Source: Opitutales bacterium (GTDB lineage Bacteria; Verrucomicrobiota; Verrucomicrobiia; Opitutales; JAFGAQ01). From it: 39,010 nucleotides of DNA. Made by a program: the position numbers and the translations under genes. The notes beneath the pieces were generated by a model that was not told the DNA's origin, did not search any database, and saw only the letters and a program-made list of their open reading frames with translations. The stretch is taken from contig JAKSBQ010000034.1 in the NCBI GenBank assembly GCA_022361075.1, positions 1 through 39,010 on the forward strand, written 5' to 3'. This document shows positions 8,442 through 16,286 of this stretch, piece after piece (position 1 is the stretch's first letter; each line of letters starts with the position of its first letter).

Positions 8442-9314
8442 ATGAGTTGGAAACCAGAAATTGATATGAACTCATTTTTTGAAGAACTTACACAAATCAA
8501 CAAACGTCCATGTCCTTTTGAGTACTACACTGCAGATGAACTTTGGACTGATCATCATACTGCTGATCAGATGCTAGATTATCATTTAAATGGATCCATT
8601 GATCTTTCATCCAGAAACAGTGCTTTTATCGAATCTTCGATAAAATGGATCGCGTCAAGATTTGGGCTTAATCAGCAAAGCAAAGTAGCAGACTTTGGGT
8701 GCGGTCCGGGATTATATACAACTGCTTTGGCAGAATATGGTGCCTCAGTTACAGGAATCGATTTCTCACGCAATTCAATAGATTACGCTGAGAAAACGGC
8801 AATGGATAAGAACCTAAAGATCAAATATATCCATCAAAACTATTTGGATTTTGATACAAATCAGCAATTTGATATCATCACGATGATTATGTGTGATTTT
8901 TGTGCATTAAGCCCTGAACAGAGAGGCAAGATGTTAGGCAAGTTTCACAAACTACTTACTGCGGAGGGCCACGTATTATTGGATGTATACTCATTAAGCA
9001 GCTTTGAGAAGAAAAAGGAGGCATTTAGCTATGAGCTCAATCACCTGAACGGATTTTGGTCGTCAGATGACTATTATTGTTTCGTCAATACTTTCAAATA
9101 TGAAGAAGAAAAAGTGTATCTCGACAAATACACGATTGTTGAAGAATCGAGGATGCGAAAAGTTTACAATTGGCTTCAGCATTATTCAAAGGAATCCATC
9201 ATTGCCGAATTTGAAACATACGGCTTTGTCATTGATGAACTGTATTCCAATGTTGCGGGTAAACCGTTCGATTCGTCTTCAGATGAAATAGCAGTTGTAG
9301 CCCGGAAACGATAA
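8442..9314 (+). CDS. SAM-dependent class I methyltransferase
   Basis: Cytoplasmic methyltransferase of 290 residues. The SAM-binding motif I is VADFGCGPGLYTTAL (about 82-96), followed by the acidic end of beta-2 in GIDFSRNSIDYAE and a post-motif segment ITMIMCDFCALSPEQRG, then VLLDVYS. This matches the Methyltransf_11/25 type fold; the C-terminal third (LNGFWSSDDYYCFVNTF and on) probably shapes the substrate pocket. The substrate cannot be stated. Starts at 8442 and 8466 are both possible, and neither has a Shine-Dalgarno. Divergent from an AraC regulator that may control it. Composition is AT-rich. Confidence 0.88.
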   Translation: MSWKPEIDMNSFFEELTQINKRPCPFEYYTADELWTDHHTADQMLDYHLNGSIDLSSRNSAFIESSIKWIASRFGLNQQSKVADFGCGPGLYTTALAEYGASVTGIDFSRNSIDYAEKTAMDKNLKIKYIHQNYLDFDTNQQFDIITMIMCDFCALSPEQRGKMLGKFHKLLTAEGHVLLDVYSLSSFEKKKEAFSYELNHLNGFWSSDDYYCFVNTFKYEEEKVYLDKYTIVEESRMRKVYNWLQHYSKESIIAEFETYGFVIDELYSNVAGKPFDSSSDEIAVVARKR

Positions 9315-9537
9315 TCGGGGGAGGGTAATTCGCTTTAATATCCACGTAGAAGGAGCGGCGGCATTACAATTTTAAGTTAAAGTTGGTTAATAATGCCAAA
9401 CATTACAGCGAGTTTAGTGATATTCGCCCACTTGAACCTACATTTGGACTATCCAACTATGTCTGGATCAGCTGAGGAGCTGTTGGCATGTATGGTGCTA
9501 ACTAGTGCAGAGGAGATTTCTTAATCCATACAATATC

Positions 9538-9759
9538 ATGACACACTTCTTACTATTCATCGTTTTATTTCTTATGTTTGGTCCAATAGCGATCTTGGCA
9601 TTTTTGCTCTATCCTATCTTTTGGATACTCTTACTGCCGTTTCGACTGCTCGGTTTAGCTTTTGAAGGATTATTTGAACTGTTGCGAGGTATTATTCTGC
9701 TACCTGCTAGACTACTCGGTTATAGAGGTCACGATGATCGCTATTGTCGTTATTCGTAA
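9538..9759 (+). CDS. Small hydrophobic membrane protein, function unknown
   Basis: A 73-residue frame starting at ATG 9538 (an alternative GTG at 9505 adds 11 residues). It is almost wholly hydrophobic: a first membrane segment (FLLFIVLFLMFGPIAILAF), a second (LLYPIFWILLLPF), then an amphipathic stretch with LLPFRLLG and LLPARLLG, an internal repeat, and a charged tail GHDDRYCRY. I do not recognise a named family. It lies between a methyltransferase and a decayed pseudogene. The repeated LLP-R-LLG motif may mark a membrane-surface helix. Confidence 0.6.
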   Translation: MTHFLLFIVLFLMFGPIAILAFLLYPIFWILLLPFRLLGLAFEGLFELLRGIILLPARLLGYRGHDDRYCRYS

Positions 9760-9796
9760 TTCTATACGACTTTAGAATCCTACAATACTTTAATCG

Positions 9797-10554
9797 GTTA
9801 CCGCTTTGGTGAGAAAACCTCAAAAGCTGAAGGCGCATCGGATTTCAGAATGTGAAATTCTTAGGGCAGAAGTAACGGACATCGATTCACTAGAAGGCTG
9901 CTGAGAAGGAGTTGATGTGGTTATTTCGACCGTCGGTATTACGAGGCAGAAAGATGGATTTACCTACATGGACGTTGATTACCGGGAAAACGCTAATTTA
10001 CTCTCGGAGGCAAAGAGAAGCGGAGTTAAGAAGTTCATTTATGTTTCTGTGCTCAATGGAGAAAAATTGAGCAATTTAAAAATTTGTGAAGCAAAAGAAA
10101 TATTTGTCACAGAATTATAAAGCTCAGGCTTCGACTACTGTATCATTATGCCTGATGGATTTTTTCTGACATGGCTGAATTCGATCACATGGCAAATAAA
10201 GGAAGAGTATATCTATTCGGAGACGGTGAATTTAGAACAAATCCTATCCATGGAGATGATTTAGCAGAAGCATGTATCGATGCAATGAGGAACCCTGCCA
10301 ACGAAATTGCTATTGGGGGACCAGAGACGATGACCCACAATGAGATAGCGAAACTCGCATTTCAGGAGTCAGGTAGAAAAGTGAAAATCTGTCATATCCC
10401 AGATTGGATTAGAAGAGTGATACTCTGGTCAATGAAGCGAGTATGTAACTCAAAGTCCTATGGACCTACTGAATTCTTCCTGATCGTCATGGCAATAGAT
10501 ATGATTGCTCCCAAAACGGGAGTAGGACTCTCCAGGAATTCTTTCGATCCCTGA
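9797..10554 (+). pseudogene. Decayed NmrA-like/atypical SDR NAD(P)-binding protein
   Basis: Remnant of an NAD(P)-binding NmrA/epimerase-like protein. Homology resumes at VTALVRKPQKL (9797) immediately after a stop codon, so the first approximately 30 residues with the GxxGxxG loop are missing. There is a TGA at 9902 inside LEGC-EGVDVVISTVG, a TAA at 10118 in FVTEL-SSGFDYC, and a frame change in the T run at 10160-10165 (one T short of GFFSDMAE-type sequence). The downstream frame then continues cleanly with GRVYLFGDGEF, NPIHGDDLAEA, GGPETMTHNEIA and a C-terminus ending IDMIAPKTG. Three independent lesions plus the missing N-terminus make a pseudogene much more likely than sequencing error. 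Confidence 0.85.
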
Positions 10555-10602
10555 AAAATCAAGGCAATAAGCAAAACAACATTAACTAATCTTTTGTTTG
10601 GT

Positions 10603-10640
10603 AAATCCCATAATCGGGATTTGTTCATCCCATAATTGGG
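10603..10640. promoter_or_regulatory. Tandem palindromic repeats upstream of the ABC transporter genes
   Basis: ATCCCATAATCGGG at 10605-10618 and ATCCCATAATTGGG at 10627-10640 differ by one base and are exactly 22 bp apart, two helical turns. Each is itself an inverted repeat: the first extends to AAATCCC-6 nt-GGGATTT (10603-10622), the second is CCCA-TAAT-TGGG. They lie about 205 bp before the ATPase gene, in an otherwise geneless 292-nt gap, and look like a two-site operator. Confidence 0.5.
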
Positions 10641-10846
10641 TAAATGTGCGAATAAATCTGCGAGGTCGTTTTAAAATATAACGAATATAGGGCTTTGCTT
10701 AGCGAATGATCATAAAATACGCCAAATTGGCTTGTTTCGTGCGAACAGTGGTTAACTTTTAGGCATAATCGTCCACTGATATTGGATTCCGGTTCAGCGA
10801 GTAGAGACGAATTTGCCAAACATCATCAAACCAACTATTCCAGAAT

Positions 10847-11575
10847 ATGTCCGATAAAGCACTGATCCACCTAGAAGGTATCTCCAAAGTCTTCCATACT
10901 GACGAAATCGAAACGCACGCATTGATTGATATTAATCTGAACATCAATCAAGGAGAGTTTGTTTCGATTGCAGGTCCCAGTGGTGGAGGGAAATCGACAT
11001 TACTTTCTATATTGGGCCTACTGGACGGCCCTTCCAGCGGTAAGTATTTTTTGAAGGACAACGAAGTGGCGAATCTCAATCTCGAAGAACGTGCTATCAT
11101 TCGGAATCGGGAGATTGGATTCATTTTTCAAAGCTTCAATCTGATTGGAGATTTGACGGTGCGGGAGAACGTTGAGTTACCCTTGGCTTATCGCAACGTC
11201 AAAGGACCTGAACGCCGCAAGCGCGCGGAAGAAGCTCTTGAAAAAGTGGAGATGATCCACCGCAAGAAGCATCTACCCAGCCAGCTTTCAGGTGGTCAGC
11301 AACAGAGAGTTGCGGTTGCTAGGGCTCTTGCCGGTGATCCACAGATTCTGTTAGCCGACGAGCCAACTGGAAACCTTGATTCTAAAAACGGTGCTGCTGT
11401 GATGGATCTGTTGATTCAACTCAACAAAGAGGGTTCAACGATCTGTATGGTAACTCACGATGAGCGATATTCGCACGTGGCCCAACGCATCGTGCACTTA
11501 TTTGATGGAAAAATAACCGATGAAATAAATCCGTCTACAGAATCAGTGACTCCAGTCGCGGCTGAATTAGCATAA
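10847..11575 (+). CDS. ABC transporter ATP-binding protein (MacB/LolD type)
   Basis: ATPase of 242 residues that would energise the FtsX-type permease encoded 111 nt downstream. Walker A is GPSGGGKSTLL (about 45-55), the Q-loop is FIFQSFNLIGDLTVRENVELP, the signature is LSGGQQQRVAVARAL, Walker B plus catalytic Glu is ILLADEPTGNLD, and the H-loop is MVTHDERY. The sequence is of the LolD/MacB mechanotransmission class, which acts on substrates in the periplasm or outer leaflet rather than pumping through a channel. The start at 10847 has no Shine-Dalgarno. Confidence 0.95.
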   Translation: MSDKALIHLEGISKVFHTDEIETHALIDINLNINQGEFVSIAGPSGGGKSTLLSILGLLDGPSSGKYFLKDNEVANLNLEERAIIRNREIGFIFQSFNLIGDLTVRENVELPLAYRNVKGPERRKRAEEALEKVEMIHRKKHLPSQLSGGQQQRVAVARALAGDPQILLADEPTGNLDSKNGAAVMDLLIQLNKEGSTICMVTHDERYSHVAQRIVHLFDGKITDEINPSTESVTPVAAELA

Positions 11576-11686
11576 ACTGAGTAAATCTATTCAATAGTGG
11601 AAGCTAAGGTATCTGTAACTCCAAGAATAAATAAATGCGGATTCTACAACATCCGTTCGAAAGCAACTCAACATTTGAGATAGTAC

Positions 11687-14161
11687 ATGGACAATTTACT
11701 AAGAGATATCCAACTGAGCATACGCTTATTATTCAAGAATCCTGCTTTTAGCATTTTAGCATCTCTTGCTCTGGCAGTGGGCATTGGAGGGGTCGCTACT
11801 CAATCGAGTATCGTTTACAGTGTGCTTTACCGAGGACTCAAATTTGAAAATGCGGATCGAATCGTTCACATCGAACGAAGAAATCTGGTTAACGAAAACC
11901 TGGACCGGTGGCAGCGTGAGATTCCACTTCAGGACTTTAAAGTTATTCAGGAGAGACAGAAGAGCTTTGACTACATAGGCGGATATTTTGGTGGAACTGT
12001 AAATTTCACTCACAATGGTGTTCCTCACCGGGTAAATGGTGCTCGGATTTCAGGTGGTTTTTCAGATGCAATAAAAGTGAATCCCTTTTTGGGACGATCC
12101 ATCAGTGCCGAAGACGACCAGCAAGGAGCTCCTGCTGTTATGTTATTAAGTTATGGTGTTTGGCAGAATCAATTTGCCGGTGATCCAGATGTAGTGGGTT
12201 CGACGATACACATTAATGGAAGAACTGGCACCGTTATTGGAGTGATGCCGCGTGATTTTAAGTTTCCGTTAAGTGAGGATGTCTGGATTCCCTTGTATCA
12301 AGCGCAAAATCCGAACCAACCTCGGCCTGAAGGTTTTAGCATTGAAGCATTTGGAGTCTTAAAAGAAGGAGTTTCAATCGATCTTGCTACGGCTGAACTT
12401 GGAACCATTCTCAGCAATTTGGAGAGAGACTTTCCTCAATACAATGAAGGGTTTACTGCAGCTGAGTTAAAGCCTTATCACAAAGAATTTATCGACGATG
12501 ATACCACTGTCATTCTTTGGTCGATGTTTGTCGCAGTATTTTTGGTTCTTTTAGTAGCTTGTGCAAATGTTGCAAATATGCTGCTTGCAAGAGCAACGGT
12601 TCGACTAAAAGAACTCGCAATACGAACTTCATTAGGTGCCTCAAGAAAGCGTGTGATTAACCAGCTACTAACGGAGAGTATTGTTCTCTCCCTGGTGGGT
12701 GCGACGTTTGGAGTCATTTGGGCATTTTATAATGTTAAGGCAGTCTGGGAGCAGGCAAATGCAAACCAACAGATACCTGGGTGGATGGAATTTTCGTTGG
12801 AACCTGCGGTGTTGATTTTTGTGGTAGTTGTTACGGTCGGAAGTGGCATTATTGCTGGGATAGTTCCAGCTCTCAAGGCGACACGTTCCAACGTTGTTGA
12901 ATTGCTCAAAGACGATTCTCGTACCGGTTCATCCCTTCATATTGGCGCTTTTACTAAAATTCTAGTAGCTGTGCAGATCGCTTTCTCGTGTATTTTGCTG
13001 GTGGTAGCCGGCCTTATGATGCGCGGTGTGGGCAAGATCAGTGATGCGGATTATGGTTTTGATAAGGACGCAACATTAACCGCAAGAATGGGTCTCTTTG
13101 AGGGTGATTATCCAGAACAGGCGGACCGCTGGACTTTTATGAACCATCTACTTCGGAATCTAGAAGAGCATCCCGAGATTGAAACTGCTGCTATGTCTAG
13201 CCGGTATCGTTTTGGTTGGGCTGGTGGATCGTTGATTCAGGCGGAAAACATCGACACCGATCCGGAGGAAATTCCATTTCATAACATTGAGAATGTAAGT
13301 TGGGATTACTTCAAAGCGATGGAAATTGAACCCGTAGCTGGTAGAGTTTTTGAAGAAATTGATGAAGTAAATCCTGACCAAGTGGTGGTCATTAATGAGC
13401 GTTATGCTGAACGTGTTTTCCCTAATCAAAATCCTATCGGAAAGCGTTTAACGACTCGTTCAGGTGATGAACGCGTTAGACTAACCGGCGAAGACATTCA
13501 GTGGCGCACCATTGTGGGTATTGTTCCCGATACTAGAATGCAAGGCCTGATGAATAGTGAATTTGAAGGTGGAGGGGTATTTGTGCTGATGACTGAAGAA
13601 AGAGTTGATCGATTCAATACAGTTATTTTGAAGGGAAAAGCGGAACCTAATAGTCTTATAGCTCTACTGCATAACCAGATCCGAACCCTTGATCCGAATT
13701 TGCCAATCTATGCAGTTGGAACGCCTCGCAAAATCATTGATGAGGACAACGGTCAATTCAATTTCCTGGCTCAGACATTCGCGACCTTTGGTCTGCTCTC
13801 TCTATTTTTAGGTGCTATCGGAATTTATGGAATTATGAGTTTCTCGGTCAACCAAAGGATACAGGAGTGGGGCATTCGATCTGCAATCGGAGCAAAGCCC
13901 AAGAACATTCTACGTCTCATTCTCGGACAGGGTAGCCGCCAAGCAGGATTCGGTCTGATTGCAGGACTCATTTTTGCGTATTTTGTGGCTGTCGCCATGA
14001 AGCAGAATATGCCTGGGCTCATGTTTGATGTTCCACCCGAGGATCCGTCTACTTATATTGCTGTGATACTGATTCTTGGCGCTGTTTCGCTCATATCCTG
14101 TTGGATTCCAGGAATACGTGCATCCCGCATCCATCCGATGGAAGCACTACGACATCAGTAG
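11687..14161 (+). CDS. FtsX/MacB-family ABC permease, duplicated (ADOP-like)
   Basis: Membrane protein of 824 residues with two MacB-PCD/FtsX modules in one chain. The first membrane helix is near residues 18-45 (LASLALAVGIGGVATQSSIV), followed by a periplasmic domain (about 50-270), then an FtsX block (about 275-415, with VACANVANMLLARATVRLKE). The second half repeats the plan: a membrane segment around 430, a periplasmic domain about 450-700, and a final FtsX block (GLLSLFLGAIGIYGIMSFSV, WGIRSAIGAKPKNILRLIL) ending with R(A)SRIHPMEALRHQ. This single-chain duplication is typical of permeases from Acidobacteria and Verrucomicrobia. The substrate is unknown; lipids, peptides or antibiotics are possible for the class. 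Confidence 0.92.
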   Translation: MDNLLRDIQLSIRLLFKNPAFSILASLALAVGIGGVATQSSIVYSVLYRGLKFENADRIVHIERRNLVNENLDRWQREIPLQDFKVIQERQKSFDYIGGYFGGTVNFTHNGVPHRVNGARISGGFSDAIKVNPFLGRSISAEDDQQGAPAVMLLSYGVWQNQFAGDPDVVGSTIHINGRTGTVIGVMPRDFKFPLSEDVWIPLYQAQNPNQPRPEGFSIEAFGVLKEGVSIDLATAELGTILSNLERDFPQYNEGFTAAELKPYHKEFIDDDTTVILWSMFVAVFLVLLVACANVANMLLARATVRLKELAIRTSLGASRKRVINQLLTESIVLSLVGATFGVIWAFYNVKAVWEQANANQQIPGWMEFSLEPAVLIFVVVVTVGSGIIAGIVPALKATRSNVVELLKDDSRTGSSLHIGAFTKILVAVQIAFSCILLVVAGLMMRGVGKISDADYGFDKDATLTARMGLFEGDYPEQADRWTFMNHLLRNLEEHPEIETAAMSSRYRFGWAGGSLIQAENIDTDPEEIPFHNIENVSWDYFKAMEIEPVAGRVFEEIDEVNPDQVVVINERYAERVFPNQNPIGKRLTTRSGDERVRLTGEDIQWRTIVGIVPDTRMQGLMNSEFEGGGVFVLMTEERVDRFNTVILKGKAEPNSLIALLHNQIRTLDPNLPIYAVGTPRKIIDEDNGQFNFLAQTFATFGLLSLFLGAIGIYGIMSFSVNQRIQEWGIRSAIGAKPKNILRLILGQGSRQAGFGLIAGLIFAYFVAVAMKQNMPGLMFDVPPEDPSTYIAVILILGAVSLISCWIPGIRASRIHPMEALRHQ

Positions 14162-14891
14162 TTGTGTCTACAGCTTTTGTGAGTTCAGCCATTGCTTAAA
14201 AGTGGATGGGGTTGGCAGTTACGGGTGTGTTCTGACCATTGGTGCATCAATCCAGCTAACCTTTTAACCTTAGCCAATATCGCCGCTAAAAATCATGGAA
14301 CAGCCTTAGCTGCTTTTCCATTTGTCCCCAATCTTTGAAGAACTTTTTTGAGCGGATGCGATTCGTTTCTGGCCAGTTCGTATCGAGTTTGTTGCAATTG
14401 TCGGTCAGGAAGTAGTGATTTGACGCGCTTTTTGAGAGGATCAGCAAAGTTTGAACAAATGGTGAGTTATGAAGTATTGACTCTCTAGAGTGTGCGAAGG
14501 GTAACACGGCTTATAAAATTGGAAGCTCTACCTTGTCTCTTCAATTTTTACAACTTTTACATATAAGCATGTTATTGCTATTTTGATACCTAGATACAGG
14601 TAAACAGGAAGGGAAAATTGTATAAAACTCATAAAAGCCAATTCTTTCCTTAGCTCATATTAAGGGATCTAAAAACCCGACGTATTACATTAATATATTT
14701 AATAAATGATGTCCATATGATGCATAATCCAATTCACTCACAAAATGTCCTCTTTAGTACAACTCTTTCAGGAGAGCGTTTGTCCTAGCTCTCCTCATTG
14801 TCGATTGATTGCCATCGAACCTTTACTCGGTCGGTTCGAACGGTTTCCACTTTGGTTTTTCGAGTCTGTCTCCGCTTAATTGCTTTTAAAG
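14162..14891. other. Long intergenic region with leader hairpins before the unknown gene
   Basis: No supported gene is seen in about 720 nt; a 73-codon minus-strand frame at 14286-14507 has no recognisable features. The last 125 nt contain two perfect hairpins: AGGAGAGC (14770-14777) / GCTCTCCT (14788-14795), loop 10 nt, and TCGAACC (14815-14821) / GGTTCGA (14833-14839), loop 11 nt. Neither has a following T run, so they resemble 5' leader structure of the next gene more than terminators. The middle part is strongly AT-rich. Confidence 0.5.
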
Positions 14892-16091
14892 ATGGTTATT
14901 TTTAACGACAGACAGAATAAGGATGCCTCTTCTTACGTAGGGTGTAACTACGATCCTGAGCCTTATTTTGATGTGGTAGGCAAGTCAGTCCTTCATGATC
15001 ATTTGAAAAGTGGAGAGTTGATGGTGAAGATGGAGTATCTTGCCGACATGGCTGTGAATCTTCCGAATTTGGACGAGACGATAGATATCCTTTACTCAGG
15101 AGATCTCAATCTTGCGGAGCTCATCCAACCTCTTCTCACGCAATACAAGTTGGTTGTGGATGAGATGAAAGAAACGATTCCCGATCTGGCAGAAATGTCA
15201 GATAGGGATAAGGTTGCTGCCATCACCAACCAGTATTCTTCCTGGGGTCAGTTTTACAGTGCGATTCTAACTGAGTTTTGCCTTAACCATCATCCGATTC
15301 AGGAGTGCCTTCAGCGCATCACAAACATTCAGATGGACGTATCTCCTAGTCAGAAGGAAGAACCAGAAGAGAAAGTCAAAATAGAGGCAAAGGGCTCCTT
15401 CACGAGCTCTATCAATAATCTGTTGGTGAAGATCATTAAATCCTCTTGTGCAGAGGTGGATGACATTTACATTTACGATTCTTTCCGTTTGTTAGCCACG
15501 AATGTTGGACTCTTCACTTCAGTGTCACATGCGATCGCACACGAAGGCAAACCTGAGGATGCGAAGCAATACCTCGTCACTTCAAGATTAGATTTGAACG
15601 AGACCGTCAATACGTGGTTGCCGAACACTTTTAACGTGAAACCATTCTATCAAAGTATCTATTCGATTGATGCTTTGGTCTTCCTTTTGGCTACAGACTT
15701 TGTTTCACGAGAGATGATTGACCACTGTGACCCTGACTTGGAGCGGTGCATTCGAGTGATCAACAGCAACCCTGAGACTGGAGCTCCCTTTCAGATCATG
15801 TTTCAGAATTACTTTTTGTCTTTGGATACTCTCAAGGATGCACCGAACAGTATCGAAAGCAGATTGATCAAATACTTGACCGACCATTATGGTGGAACGT
15901 TTTCAATCTCAAGTGATGTTTGTGAAGACAAGCTCACCTACACGAATCACATATCGGAAGAGAAGGGAATCACCCACGAGCAAGGGCATTTCGTGGGTAC
16001 AATTGTGAAATTCTCCACGGACTTGTATAAACCTGATCAGTCAGCCATATCCGTTTCCACCAATGCCGAGAAAATACCGACTAGCGGATGA
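14892..16091 (+). CDS. Unrecognised protein of about 399 residues
   Basis: I do not recognise this protein. It has no signal peptide or membrane segment, so it is probably cytoplasmic. The N-terminal 150 residues look helical (LDETIDILYSGDLNLAELIQ, then WGQFYSAILTEFCLNHH). A charged linker with KEEPEEKVKIEAKG (about 155-170) joins a second, larger domain. The end contains LIKYLTDHYGGTFSI and later GTIVKFSTDL, a pattern faintly like the last strands of GHKL ATPases, but no N-box or G1 box is visible, so any kinase relation is speculative. ATG at 14892 is preferred over TTG at 14880. The coding statistics and clean long frame support a real gene. It converges on the histidine kinase gene, 195 nt away, and is preceded by a hairpin-rich leader. 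Confidence 0.75.
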   Translation: MVIFNDRQNKDASSYVGCNYDPEPYFDVVGKSVLHDHLKSGELMVKMEYLADMAVNLPNLDETIDILYSGDLNLAELIQPLLTQYKLVVDEMKETIPDLAEMSDRDKVAAITNQYSSWGQFYSAILTEFCLNHHPIQECLQRITNIQMDVSPSQKEEPEEKVKIEAKGSFTSSINNLLVKIIKSSCAEVDDIYIYDSFRLLATNVGLFTSVSHAIAHEGKPEDAKQYLVTSRLDLNETVNTWLPNTFNVKPFYQSIYSIDALVFLLATDFVSREMIDHCDPDLERCIRVINSNPETGAPFQIMFQNYFLSLDTLKDAPNSIESRLIKYLTDHYGGTFSISSDVCEDKLTYTNHISEEKGITHEQGHFVGTIVKFSTDLYKPDQSAISVSTNAEKIPTSG

Positions 16092-16286
16092 TTAGATTTT
16101 TCAGTTCTGTCCTGAATTTAAATGTGTTCACCGCCAATCTGTCTGAAAACATCACCCACGAACCGGGTACTACTGCATTCTGGCTTACAGTTGATACTCC
16201 ATTCCACAATTTGGGACTTTCATCCAATCATTCGGCCTTTTAAGGCCCTCGTATCTACGAATCGATTGCGTTTTTGTCCAGATTTC

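Noticed and set aside
9393-9524. 43-codon frame starting ATG 9393
   Set aside because: No family features, no ribosome site, and it lies in a degraded region; another frame here (GLSNYVWIS) is equally arbitrary.
5476-10750. Shared 10-mer GCGAACAGTG at 5476-5485 and 10741-10750, both in gaps
   Set aside because: A 10-base match between two places in 39 kb is expected many times by chance, and similarity does not extend cleanly on either side.
14286-14507. Minus-strand 73-codon frame in the long gap
   Set aside because: No recognisable motif, no start signal, low-complexity composition; treated as chance.
16234-16247. GGCCTTTTAAGGCC palindrome as a terminator between convergent genes
   Set aside because: Only four stable G-C pairs with a small loop and no T run on either strand.
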